Positions 1-8,867 of a stretch of DNA of 64,000 bases are shown here, piece by piece. Source of the DNA: UBA11346 sp038060575 (GTDB lineage: Bacteria > Planctomycetota > UBA11346); NCBI GenBank assembly GCA_964652775.1, contig CAZZAM010000002.1:186001-250000 (forward strand), given 5' to 3'. Below the pieces are notes generated by a model. It made no database searches, was not told the DNA's origin, and saw nothing but the letters and a program-made list of their open reading frames with translations. Position 1 is the first letter of the stretch; each line of letters begins with the position of its first letter. The position numbers and the translations under genes are program-made.

Positions 1-1039
1 CCGGAGTCGCTGATGACGGACTATTCAGCAGCGGCGCCAATTCACGGATCTGCTGATTGATGCGCGTCACTTCGGCCAGCATGTCTGGATCATCGAGCAG
101 AGCCTTGATGTTGCTCGGATTGAATTGATGGACGAAGTACACGACGCCCATGGCGCCGTGGATCAGGCTCATCCACACTTCGGCCCGCGTGTCGCGCGGT
201 CTGGGTTTGCGTTGCGGGCTCGCGACGGCGGTGCACTCGATTCTCGCCCAGGCGAGCGTGCGGTCGTTCGACCACCGACGGAGGTTACTCACCCCCTTCG
301 CCACCAACGCGAGGCCGGCATCGTGCCTGCCGTCTGCGACCGGAAATATTTCGAACTCGGCGATGTCACAGGCCGCAAGATATCCGGGGTAGTCCTCGGT
401 CTTGCCGGCACGCACGCCACGACCGCTGTAATTCTCTAGGGCAACCTCGCGGTTCAGGCACATGAGCACCGGGCGCTGTGGATCTTGCGCACATATCGCG
501 GCGTAGTCGCGCTGGGTCCACGCCGGTGGAACCGGTGGACCACCGCTTCTGGGTCGCGGATTCCCAGGACCGAGCTGTTTAAATTCTTCGACGTCTGGCC
601 AAGCCGCCTTGATACGCTCCACATCACCGCGCCAGTAGCGCGTGAAGCTGTGCGGCAAGTCTGGATCATCGTGATGCATCCAGCCGACGATCAGCGGGTC
701 ATTGCGATGGGCCATGCCAACGTCGTTGAGTTCGCAGATGACCTGCATGTTGTGCTGCCGCAGCGTCGCCAACTGATCTTCGTCCGGCCCATACCACAAC
801 GCGAGATAGAGATTGATTCCAGCAGCGCGGTACCTTGGAGCCAACCTCGGGTCCTGCATCCACACTGCGATGGGGAAATGTTCTTTGGCGTAACTCGGTC
901 CCAACGCCCAGCGCTGGTATGGATTGCCCGAAGCGCCGGCATTCACAGGCGCGGCGGTGGTGGCGTCTTCCGCGGCCGACAGCGTGGCTGCGATCACGCA
1001 CATGTTGATCAGGACGCCAAGCTTCGCTATCCAGAGCAT
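1..1039 (-). CDS. Secreted TIM-barrel-like protein, glycoside-hydrolase-like, C-terminus cut by window edge
   Basis: The frame is open from the ATG at 1037-1039 down to base 1, about 346 codons, so the C-terminus lies outside the window. It starts with a hydrophobic signal-like segment (MLWIAKLGVLINMCVIAA). It is clearly paralogous to the complete protein at 7456-8736: both share VNAG..GNPYQRW near the start, DPLIV.W.H.D.PD in the middle, and RDTRAEVWMSLIHG.MG.VYFVHQF further on. The pattern resembles secreted (beta/alpha)8 proteins next to glycan-degradation genes, but no named family is certain. Where the paralog has HDDEPD, this copy has HHDDPD, so the acidic Glu is replaced by Asp. It lies 34 bp downstream of the DUF4838 gene on the same strand, probably in one operon. 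The exact substrate is unknown. Confidence 0.75.
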   Translation of the reverse strand, partial: MLWIAKLGVLINMCVIAATLSAAEDATTAAPVNAGASGNPYQRWALGPSYAKEHFPIAVWMQDPRLAPRYRAAGINLYLALWYGPDEDQLATLRQHNMQVICELNDVGMAHRNDPLIVGWMHHDDPDLPHSFTRYWRGDVERIKAAWPDVEEFKQLGPGNPRPRSGGPPVPPAWTQRDYAAICAQDPQRPVLMCLNREVALENYSGRGVRAGKTEDYPGYLAACDIAEFEIFPVADGRHDAGLALVAKGVSNLRRWSNDRTLAWARIECTAVASPQRKPRPRDTRAEVWMSLIHGAMGVVYFVHQFNPSNIKALLDDPDMLAEVTRINQQIRELAPLLNSPSSATP

Positions 1040-1073
1040 GCGCGAACGTCAGTGTCCACGCGGCGAACGCACG

Positions 1074-3389
1074 CTATTTCTGGACCGCCTGCAACCACAG
1101 GCAGTCAAGCAGCACCTTGGGCGCAGCGCCGTCGGTCAGAGCGATCCAAAACGAGCCCATATCTGGACCGGCGGTGATCTCTCCGACTTCGATGGCGTGA
1201 AATGCACCGTCCACCAGTTTCGTCGCTGCAACTTTAAACTGGAAGGATTTGGCCTTCCCATACACGCCGCACGCAAACGCGTCGCCGGACCATGTTGTTG
1301 CGGAGGCTTTGACGCGCACGAACAGTTTATAGGTCTTCCCGGATTCGACGTCGTCACGCAGACTGAAACAGTGACTGACGGTCCAGCCGATGGTCGGCAC
1401 CTCCGACACCCAGCCATCCGACGCGCCGTCCTGACGCACCCACCAACGGCCACGACTGTCCATCTGGCAGGCTTGGATAAGCCGGTAGGTCGTCGGATCA
1501 ACTCCAACGAGTTCTGGCGGCAGTGGAATCGCCCGCGACGCCCGCTCGGCGTAATCGAGCGCCCAGTCGACGAACGGCTTGACAATCTCGCCTTCGGCGA
1601 TGCTGCCAACGCGACTCTCAGCGGTCGCCTGGACAAAGTCCTTTGCGACGCCGCCGATATGCAGCGTCGCGTTCTTCGCCTGCGTCGCTTTCCACGTTGC
1701 GCTCTGCGGTCCACGCTTCAGCAACATGTACCAGATCGACATATGCACCTGACGGACACGCTTGAGCAAGGCCGGGTCGTTGGCGACAGTGCGTTCGGCT
1801 TCAACGAGGGCCGCTTCGGCGGCGGCGATGTTGTCGGGCGCCAACCAGGCGGAGTTCAACAGCGCATAACAGGTCGACGCGATGCTCGGATCGGCGCGGC
1901 CGGTGGTGTGCATGATGTCGATATAGCGCTGAATGTGCGGCGCGGCCGGCCCGTAGTACCCGTTCAAGAATTCCGTGATCAGCGCCTTGCCGTCAGCGTG
2001 CTGCGGATCCCACATCGCTTTGGCCAGCACCCACATCCGGAGTTGTGCAAACTCTGCGCCCTGGGTGGTGTGGCTGCCTTGATTCAGCAGGCCCTGCACA
2101 CGATGATCGGCTAGGAACTTCACGTTCGCCACCAGCGCATCAAGATTCGGATGCGGCATCAGATAGTGATTGAAGTTCGTTGTGTAGTCCCAGATGTAGA
2201 GCTTGGGCGCGATTTTGCTCCAGTTGATGATGTCGTCCGCGAACGCCTTGTTGGCCGGCGTGCTGCCCTCGGCGAGCGGACGCGCGAAGTCGCACTCGAT
2301 CGTGCACAGCGTGACGCCGACATTGCTGCGTGGCCTGATGTGCTTCGGTGGCTTGCGTGACCAGGTGTACGCGGGTGCCATCACCCATTTGCCAGGGAAT
2401 TCCCTTTCAACAACCTCGCCGATTTTGTTAGCAAACGCGATCACTGGGCCGGAGTGACTTTCCTCGGCCGCAGCCAGCGCCGCGCAGTCGGCGCACTGGC
2501 AGTAATCGTTGTTGTCGAGCTGGCCGACGACCACAAACGCGTTGTCAGGATGGTCCTTCAACTGCTTGAGTACATTCGCCTTCATAATCTCGAAGACCTG
2601 CGGATTGCTTAGACACGGCTGCGTCTCCTGGCGTTTACCACGTACCAAGGCCCACAGTTCTGGATGCTTAGCGAAGCTTCCGTCAAGGGTGCCGACTGGC
2701 TGCATGAGCACGTCATATGAATGCACGAGGTTGCCCTCGAACATCACCTTGCCACCCAGGCTGATCGGATTGGTGGCGAAGTTGAATCCATTGACCCGGT
2801 TGTGGACGTAGAATGTTCCGAAGTGGTCCTCTTCGCTGATGTAGGAGTTACCGTAGAGCATGTCTCGATATTCCAGCGCTGGGATCTGCCGCTCGTCAAG
2901 TGTGGGAATGGACAGCGTGGCTGCCTTCGGAATCTGCGTCGCGCCAACTGCCCACCAGCGTACGCCGAGTTTTTCCAACAGTGCGAAGACCGCATACAGC
3001 GTCCCGCGCGTTTCCCCGCCGGCTATCAGCAGCGCATTGCCAGTACTCTTCAGGATAAATCCGTCTGTTCCCAGGCTGGCGAGATCGGTTTCCGGATATA
3101 GGCGCTTCACCGTTTTGCTGCCGACGACCAGCGTCATCCCCGCGATCTGTACGCCGCCTTGGCCATACTGCGCCGGATCGATGTGGGGAACTTCAGCGCC
3201 CGATATCGCCTTGAGGTATTTCTGCAATTCAGCGACGGCGGTTTTCTCAGACGGTGAGATACCGCCATCAGCGAGGATGGTGCACGTGGCCTTGCCGTTA
3301 TTGACCAGCGTGACATCACTCGCGGGGGCAACGACTCCTATCATCACGCAGATCATGATGAACAACGCGTTGGTGTGCTGAATAGTCAT
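1074..3389 (-). CDS. DUF4838 domain protein, GH67 N-terminal-like
   Basis: A 771-residue exported protein. An N-terminal hydrophobic signal segment (about residues 9-22) is followed by a region like the N-terminal domain of alpha-glucuronidases, with AVAELQKYLKAISGAEVP around residue 55 and TLYAVFALLEKLGVRWW around residue 130. The central part has the DUF4838 signature region (FVVVGQLDNNDYCQCADCAA). The C-terminal 120 residues look like a beta-rich carbohydrate-binding or jelly-roll module. DUF4838 proteins are common in PVC and Bacteroidetes polysaccharide loci, but their reaction is not established. The same-strand neighbours (lipoprotein upstream, TIM-barrel-like protein downstream) suggest a glycan-processing operon. 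The ribosome binding site is weak, so a start at an internal Met is possible. Confidence 0.8.
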   Translation of the reverse strand: MTIQHTNALFIMICVMIGVVAPASDVTLVNNGKATCTILADGGISPSEKTAVAELQKYLKAISGAEVPHIDPAQYGQGGVQIAGMTLVVGSKTVKRLYPETDLASLGTDGFILKSTGNALLIAGGETRGTLYAVFALLEKLGVRWWAVGATQIPKAATLSIPTLDERQIPALEYRDMLYGNSYISEEDHFGTFYVHNRVNGFNFATNPISLGGKVMFEGNLVHSYDVLMQPVGTLDGSFAKHPELWALVRGKRQETQPCLSNPQVFEIMKANVLKQLKDHPDNAFVVVGQLDNNDYCQCADCAALAAAEESHSGPVIAFANKIGEVVEREFPGKWVMAPAYTWSRKPPKHIRPRSNVGVTLCTIECDFARPLAEGSTPANKAFADDIINWSKIAPKLYIWDYTTNFNHYLMPHPNLDALVANVKFLADHRVQGLLNQGSHTTQGAEFAQLRMWVLAKAMWDPQHADGKALITEFLNGYYGPAAPHIQRYIDIMHTTGRADPSIASTCYALLNSAWLAPDNIAAAEAALVEAERTVANDPALLKRVRQVHMSIWYMLLKRGPQSATWKATQAKNATLHIGGVAKDFVQATAESRVGSIAEGEIVKPFVDWALDYAERASRAIPLPPELVGVDPTTYRLIQACQMDSRGRWWVRQDGASDGWVSEVPTIGWTVSHCFSLRDDVESGKTYKLFVRVKASATTWSGDAFACGVYGKAKSFQFKVAATKLVDGAFHAIEVGEITAGPDMGSFWIALTDGAAPKVLLDCLWLQAVQK

Positions 3390-3439
3390 GACTGATGCCT
3401 AGTAGAGATAGTGGGCGGCGCGGCGCGCGGACACTGTGG

Positions 3440-4978
3440 TTACCTTCGCTGAATTCCATCCCTGATTTTTGTGCTAGCCGCATAGGCGTCCCACATGCTC
3501 TTCGCAAATGCTGGTAGTCGCGCGCTGCCATGCACGCCGTTGGTGTCCTTCATCCAGCGATCCGTGTAGTCGAACAACGCTTTGTGCTTCCAGGCGTCCT
3601 CAAGTCCCATGAGTCGCGCTGCCAGCACGAAGCCCGGATAGACCGACGCGTTGATCGGGCGATAGGTTGCGTCCCAACTGCGGTTGTCGGCCCCCGGATC
3701 CGACGCGTGCCAGATGCCCCACTCTGGCAGGCCGATGTCGGCGGCAGTGTACGGAACCAGCTTCGCACGCTTGTCGGGATGCCACTTCGGACCGTTCGTG
3801 ACATCGACCTCCGCCTGACTGACGTAGAAGGTCTGGTCATCTTCCTGGAAACGCGTCTTCCAGTTGCCGACATCCTGCATGTGCGAGTCGTTCAGCATGG
3901 CCCCGGCAAACAGAATCGGCCACTTACGACCCAGCAAATGTCCGCCGTTGGCGGGCCAGTTGCCGCCGTGATCGGCAATGCCAGCAAGGTCGATGCCATA
4001 CTGAACGAATTCGATGAGCAGTTTGTCCTTGCTCGGCTGTCCAGGCAGTTTCGTAAAATCGAGATGCAACATCAATGCGGCCTGGATCATCACGTGTCCC
4101 ATGTGCTGCCCATAATTGGGCATGTTTTCTGACGGATGCACCATCGCGCCAAGGTATTGATGCACGTGGTCGATCCACGGGCGTTCCATCTGTTTTTCCA
4201 AAGTCGCCACAGCGGGCGTGTCCGCTACCGGAGTCAGATTCTTGAGTTTGCTGCGATCGAGCTGCGCGACGTTGAACTTCACCGCTTTGTCATCGCCCAC
4301 ATACGGTGGTCGAAAGCTGCCTGCGGGCGGCGCTGCTGACAGCACGGTGAGGACGGCGCCAGCACGCGTCACTGGACGCGGTGCCTTGGTGCCACCGTTG
4401 AATCCGGGAATACCCGGCTCCGCATCCGTGGCCGAGCGATACAGCCAACTCACCATCGAGACGAGGCTGGAGTTCGGCTGCAGGTTTAGCGGACGTTCAG
4501 CCGCGATCGGCTGGCCCTCGACCAGCGCCGCATTCAGGTTGGCCTGGTACGAGCCCACGCGACTGTCATAGCCCTGCTTGTCATTCGTGCCGGGATTCAC
4601 CATCGATCCATCTTCACCCGGCTTAGGGGTGAAGCCTGGAGCATGCAGATCTGTCGTGATACCAACGATGCGCACCGGACCGATCACCCAGTGATCGCCA
4701 TTCGCAAACGTGCCGCTGCCGACTGGCTCGGCGAATGTCCAGGTGATGCCATGTTGGGTCAGCCTGACAACCCGGCCGTGGGGTGCTTCCACAACCGCCA
4801 CCGGTGCCGTCTTCGGCGTATCGGGCGTTGCCACTGCCTTGACCGGAGTCGGAGCAGCAACAACTGGGGCTGGTTCCACTGGTGGTGTGGGCGCGACCTC
4901 GCTCTTACTTGAGCACGCGGCGCAGACGAGCGTGATGAACACAGCGTAGGTAATCAGAGCATTGGCGTGGAGTGACAT
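3440..4978 (-). CDS. Large lipoprotein of unknown function in glycan locus
   Basis: A 512-residue protein with a lipoprotein signal: hydrophobic stretch then lipobox VCAAC at residues 18-22, so Cys22 is the likely lipidated residue. A Pro/Ala/Val-rich linker covers about residues 28-70. The remaining 430 residues include a helical part with many Trp, His and Tyr residues (for example MPNYGQHMGHVMIQAAL and DHGGNWPANGGHLLGRKWP), which would suit an alpha/alpha-toroid such as those of polysaccharide lyases or hydrolases. That is inference; I do not recognise the family. AAAGG lies upstream of the ATG. It sits 50 bp upstream of the DUF4838 gene on the same strand. Confidence 0.75.
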   Translation of the reverse strand: MSLHANALITYAVFITLVCAACSSKSEVAPTPPVEPAPVVAAPTPVKAVATPDTPKTAPVAVVEAPHGRVVRLTQHGITWTFAEPVGSGTFANGDHWVIGPVRIVGITTDLHAPGFTPKPGEDGSMVNPGTNDKQGYDSRVGSYQANLNAALVEGQPIAAERPLNLQPNSSLVSMVSWLYRSATDAEPGIPGFNGGTKAPRPVTRAGAVLTVLSAAPPAGSFRPPYVGDDKAVKFNVAQLDRSKLKNLTPVADTPAVATLEKQMERPWIDHVHQYLGAMVHPSENMPNYGQHMGHVMIQAALMLHLDFTKLPGQPSKDKLLIEFVQYGIDLAGIADHGGNWPANGGHLLGRKWPILFAGAMLNDSHMQDVGNWKTRFQEDDQTFYVSQAEVDVTNGPKWHPDKRAKLVPYTAADIGLPEWGIWHASDPGADNRSWDATYRPINASVYPGFVLAARLMGLEDAWKHKALFDYTDRWMKDTNGVHGSARLPAFAKSMWDAYAASTKIRDGIQRR

Positions 4979-5129
4979 GAAACGAAGCCTTTCAGCGCAT
5001 GCATTGCTGTGGCGGAGTATCAGCGCAGCATTTGTCGCATGCTGATTGGAACGACGATACTTCTGAACGTTTCTGAATTCTCAATCTGTTTTCTATGGCC
5101 ATTGCTTGGCGCATCGGACGGTCGCGCGG

Positions 5130-5897
5130 TCAGCCAATCGCGAATTCGACATCGGCGAACGAGCGCAGACGAATGCCGTGGCGATCAACCTGGGCGCGGA
5201 TATCTGGGTCGATGAGTACCGCCAGGTCAGCGACACGATACGGCTCGCCCCAAGCGCGCCCTGGCGTGAGCGACGACAATTCCGCTCCTGCTTGCCCACA
5301 GTGTCCAACCAAGAGATGCACGCCCGGCGTCAAGTTCGCGAGTTGGTCGAGCAACCACGCTTTTTTCACTGACGCATCACGATCACTGAGCATCAGGATG
5401 GACGTGAGCGGAAACGCGCCGGTATTCTCGGACCATATCGAGCGCTTTTCGTAACGCCTGGTCATCTCGTCATAGGCCGCGACGGAGATCGAACCCATGT
5501 GGTGATCCTGGTGCGTATGTACCAGGCCGGTCGCCAGCAGACGGTCGGTCTGCGCGGCCAGTTCAGCAACCACCTCGTCATGACGCGCCGCTGCGCGTAC
5601 GGCTTTAATCGTTGAATGGAAATATCCCTCGGCGGTCATCAGCGACGGCGCGCGCGTCAGCGGACCCCAGCGCATGTTGTCCCACTCGCAAGTCAGCGTG
5701 TAATGGATGCCGACCGGAATGCAGTGGCGCTTCGCTAATTCGGCTGCTTCGCAAAACCACGGACAAGGAACCATCAGCGTACTCTGCGTCAGGATGCCTT
5801 CGTTGAATGCCTGCACGATGCCCGCATTAATGGAGTGGCACATGCCGAAGTCATCGCTGACGACGATCAACTGTGTTGTTCCGGGCGCTGTGGTCAT
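5130..5897 (-). CDS. YdjC/ChbG-family carbohydrate deacetylase
   Basis: A 255-residue cytoplasmic protein of the YdjC/ChbG family, which removes acetyl groups from N-acetylated oligosaccharides such as chitobiose using a metal ion. The N-terminal SDDFGMCHSIN motif (Asp15, Asp16) and the HTHQDHHMG block supply the typical catalytic Asp and metal-binding His residues. A further HCGQ motif lies near the C-terminus. Length matches the family. The start lies 21 bp after the stop of the sulfatase at 5919-7199, so the two are probably co-transcribed and act on the same glycan fragment. The true substrate here is not known. Confidence 0.85.
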   Translation of the reverse strand: MTTAPGTTQLIVVSDDFGMCHSINAGIVQAFNEGILTQSTLMVPCPWFCEAAELAKRHCIPVGIHYTLTCEWDNMRWGPLTRAPSLMTAEGYFHSTIKAVRAAARHDEVVAELAAQTDRLLATGLVHTHQDHHMGSISVAAYDEMTRRYEKRSIWSENTGAFPLTSILMLSDRDASVKKAWLLDQLANLTPGVHLLVGHCGQAGAELSSLTPGRAWGEPYRVADLAVLIDPDIRAQVDRHGIRLRSFADVEFAIG

Positions 5898-5918
5898 CTT
5901 CGGCTTTCGGATGGTGGC

Positions 5919-7199
5919 TCAGGCGCGGTTGAGCAAAAACGGATCCCGCTCGCGCGTGAGGTGCTGCAACAGCTTGTCGCGTAGTTCTGTCTTGGTGCCA
6001 GCCGACGCCGCAGCGCCAGCGAGGTTGCGCGTTTCCCACGGATCCTTGGCGAGATGGTACATCTCCTCCTCACCGCCGCTGGCCAGGATGTATTTCCACT
6101 CGCGGGTGCGGATCGCGCGTAGTGCGGGCGTTGCCTTACCGTTGGTTGTGCTTTCGAAGAAGAGTCCGTCCGGATCCGCCAGCGGCTGGCCACGAACCGC
6201 TGGCAACAGACTGCGTCCGGGCAACGCCGGATCGGCTGCCACTCCAGCGAGATCAAGAATCGTCGGCGCAATGTCGATGTGGCTGGCCAGCGCGTCGCTG
6301 ACGAAGGCCGCAGAGCCCTTCAGACGCGCGTCCTCCTGGGTGTTATTCCTGCCCAGCCGACGTGTTTCCGGTGGCGCGACAACCAGCGGAATGCGCATCG
6401 AGGCATCGTACAACGACAGGCCCTTGAATGGACGTCCGTGCTCGCCGCCGAAGTCGCCGTGGTCGGTCGAGAAAATCACCCAGGTATTTGAGGCAAATCC
6501 GGAGCACGTGAGTTCAGCCAGTAATTCACCAATGAATGCATCAACCCGCTCAACGCGCTCCTTGTAGAAGCGGCGGTAGTAGGTCCAGCGTCCGGATGAC
6601 CAATTCGGCCGTGGCGGAATGTAGCCGCGCATGATCGGACGATCGGCGTCGCTGGCGTCGATGTTGCCGAATGGTGATGGGGCCGGTGCATCCTCGTGCT
6701 CTGGATCAAGAAAATAAATGTCGTGCGGATCGAGGAACGACACCACCTGATAGAATGGCCGACTGTGAATGATCCAATCGCGGTTGCGCCAGAAGCGACT
6801 CGTCTCGGTCAGCGTTGATGGATCGTGCGAGTTCTCGTACGCGACCTCGAAGCCGTAGTTTTTCAGATCACCCTTCAGATGTGACTTACCGTGGTACACC
6901 GTCTGATAGCCAACTGCCTGCATGCGGCGCGCCGTCGTCGGCAAGCTTTCACTCAGCGGGGGCGAGGAATTGCACGGCACGCCACAACGGCTGGGATACA
7001 AGCCGACTTGGAGCGATGCTCGTGCCGGGGCGCAGATCGGATTGTTGCAGAAAGCATTGCTGAATGTCACGCCGCGCCGGACCAACGAGTCCATCGCCGG
7101 TGTGCGCACGCCAAAGTTATTCACATGCGCTGAGATGGTGTCGTAACGTTGCTGATCAGTCAGAACGACGAGGATGTTCGGTCGATTGTCGGCGGGCAT
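5919..7199 (-). CDS. Formylglycine-dependent sulfatase
   Basis: A 426-residue type I sulfatase. The N-terminus reads PNILVVLTDQQRYDT, where the Asp belongs to the metal site. The maturation motif CAPAR at residues 56-60 has Cys56 as the residue converted to formylglycine. The later FSTDHGDFGGEHG block supplies the second metal-binding Asp-His pair. No signal peptide is visible, so it may act in the cytoplasm on imported oligosaccharides. The start is supported by GGAGA 5 bases upstream of the ATG. The YdjC-type deacetylase follows directly. The specific sulfate ester is unknown; sequences of this shape are found among choline-sulfatase and idusulfatase-like proteins. Confidence 0.9.
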   Translation of the reverse strand: MPADNRPNILVVLTDQQRYDTISAHVNNFGVRTPAMDSLVRRGVTFSNAFCNNPICAPARASLQVGLYPSRCGVPCNSSPPLSESLPTTARRMQAVGYQTVYHGKSHLKGDLKNYGFEVAYENSHDPSTLTETSRFWRNRDWIIHSRPFYQVVSFLDPHDIYFLDPEHEDAPAPSPFGNIDASDADRPIMRGYIPPRPNWSSGRWTYYRRFYKERVERVDAFIGELLAELTCSGFASNTWVIFSTDHGDFGGEHGRPFKGLSLYDASMRIPLVVAPPETRRLGRNNTQEDARLKGSAAFVSDALASHIDIAPTILDLAGVAADPALPGRSLLPAVRGQPLADPDGLFFESTTNGKATPALRAIRTREWKYILASGGEEEMYHLAKDPWETRNLAGAAASAGTKTELRDKLLQHLTRERDPFLLNRA

Positions 7200-7280
7200 C
7201 GGATCTCCGGGTCAACGTGAGGCTGGCCAACGTTGTTCACGCGCCGTGCGACTCAACCTAAACCCAGCATTTGGAAAAAT

Positions 7281-7428
7281 CCAAGGCAACCGCAGAGGCG
7301 CAGAGGCCGCTGAGATCACAGAGGAGCGCGACATGGGGTTGTCACCCCGCAGGCGATCGCTGCCGTGGACAAGCGACTCTCGCAACTTCAATCCTCTGCG
7401 GCCTCTGCGCCTCTGCGGTTGCCTTGGA
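7281..7428. repeat. Inverted-repeat element, family A
   Basis: The left arm begins CCAAGGCAACCGCAGAGG and continues in GCGCAGAGG units. The right arm near 7393-7428 is its reverse complement and ends GCGGTTGCCTTGG. The arms are about 35 bases and the middle is unrelated sequence of about 75 bases. Four such elements occur in this window, all between genes. Spurious frames through it read NRRGAEAAE. The 256-base gap between the sulfatase and the TIM-barrel-like gene holds nothing else that I can see. Confidence 0.9.
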
Positions 7429-7455
7429 TTGCGCTTTCAAGGCTCAAACGAACAG

Positions 7456-8736
7456 CTACGGCTTGATTTCGTACAGGTGGACGTCCCAGTCGTTGAACGC
7501 GTCTTCGAACTTGCCACCAGTCAGCGCGATCGTGCGATTTTCGCCCAGCACCGTCACCGTCGCCGTCGTGGTGCCCGGCACGGTGATCGTCGCCTTGGTG
7601 TCGCCTGGGCGCATCGCCACCGCAAAGACATGCGTGGTTGTGCCATTCACCTTGGTCATTGCTGCCACAGGTACCTCGGCGTTCGCTGACACCACGGTTG
7701 CCGGAGTCGCTGATGATGGGCTGTTCAGCACCGGAGCCAACTCGTGGATCTGTTTATTCGTGCGCGTTACCTCGGCCAGCATCTCCGCATCTTGGAGAAG
7801 TGCGTGTTCGTTGAACGGCTTGAACTGGTGAACGAAGTACACCAGGCCCATGCTGCCATGAATCAAGCTCATCCACACTTCGGCGCGGGTGTCGCGTGGA
7901 CGCGGCTTGCGACTGAGATCGGAAATCGCGGTACACTCGATGCAGTTCCACACGATCTTGCGGTCGTTTGACCACGTGCGTAAATTGGAAACCCCCTTGG
8001 GAACCAGCCAGAGGTTGCCCTTAACCTCCTTCTTGTCGTCGCAGGCAGGATAAATGTCGAAGCTACCGATGTCGCAGCCCTTGAGATATTCCGGAATGTC
8101 TTCGGTTTTTCCGGTGCGGTCGCCGCGCCCAGGCCATTGCTCGTAGGCGACATCGACACTCATGTTGAGGAACACCGGCCGCCGCGGATCCTTGGCCTTG
8201 ATCGCTTGGTAGTCGCGGACGATCCACGCTGGCGGAATGCCGATCCCCCAACCTTTGTAGGGCTTGTCCGGACCGAGGTCGTCGTACAGCCCAGGCCAGG
8301 CGGCCTGGAGTTTTTTCACGTCGCTATTCCAGAACTTTTTGAAATCACGAGCCATGTCTGGCTCGTCGTCGTGCGCCCACGCCACAATCAGCGGATCGTC
8401 GATGTGCGCGAGACCAACCTCGTTCTGTTCGCAAATCACCGGCATGTTGTGTTTCTTCAGCGTCGCCAACTGCGCTTCGGTCGGCCCTTGATACAATCCA
8501 ATGTACAGATTGATGCCCGCCGCCTGGAAGCGCGGAGCATTGCTCGGGCTCTGCAACCACACCGCGATCGGGAAAAAGTCCTTGGCGCGATTGGGGCCTA
8601 GCTCCCAGCGTTGATACGGATTGCCGACTGCGCCGGCATTAACTGATTCCGGTTGAGCGGAACCCTCTGCGGCATTGAGCGGTTGTTGCTGGCAACCAAC
8701 AGCGAAGAGGATTGTTAGCAGTGTGCGGCTCAGCAT
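7456..8736 (-). CDS. Secreted TIM-barrel-like glycoside-hydrolase-like protein (complete paralog of gene at 1-1039)
   Basis: A 426-residue exported protein. The signal region ends in a Cys (LFAVGCQ), so it may be a lipoprotein. The body carries NPYQRWELG near residue 40, an AGINLYIGLYQG segment, IVAWAHDDEPD at about residue 120, and a conserved RDTRAEVWMSLIHGSMGLVYFVHQF block near residue 280. The last 90 residues look like a beta-sandwich. The layout suggests a (beta/alpha)8 glycosidase-like fold with an accessory domain; the catalytic role is inferred. GAGGA lies 6 bases before the ATG. It is the full-length version of the truncated gene at the window start. Confidence 0.75.
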   Translation of the reverse strand: MLSRTLLTILFAVGCQQQPLNAAEGSAQPESVNAGAVGNPYQRWELGPNRAKDFFPIAVWLQSPSNAPRFQAAGINLYIGLYQGPTEAQLATLKKHNMPVICEQNEVGLAHIDDPLIVAWAHDDEPDMARDFKKFWNSDVKKLQAAWPGLYDDLGPDKPYKGWGIGIPPAWIVRDYQAIKAKDPRRPVFLNMSVDVAYEQWPGRGDRTGKTEDIPEYLKGCDIGSFDIYPACDDKKEVKGNLWLVPKGVSNLRTWSNDRKIVWNCIECTAISDLSRKPRPRDTRAEVWMSLIHGSMGLVYFVHQFKPFNEHALLQDAEMLAEVTRTNKQIHELAPVLNSPSSATPATVVSANAEVPVAAMTKVNGTTTHVFAVAMRPGDTKATITVPGTTTATVTVLGENRTIALTGGKFEDAFNDWDVHLYEIKP

Positions 8737-8867
8737 GGGAAGTCCTCTTTTCCGGGGGGCTGGCCCCGATCATTTGCTCACATCGCTATCGGCAATGCCT
8801 GGTTTGCCGAACCCCAAGCACGGAACTCGCCACCGGCGTGTCGGATTCTGCACGACGGGCCCCTGCT

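Noticed and set aside
7174..7831. Frames that read NRRGAEAAE through the family A repeats, here and at 43121, 48160 and 60018
   Set aside because: They are produced by the inverted repeats; the genuine starts of adjacent genes lie downstream of them.
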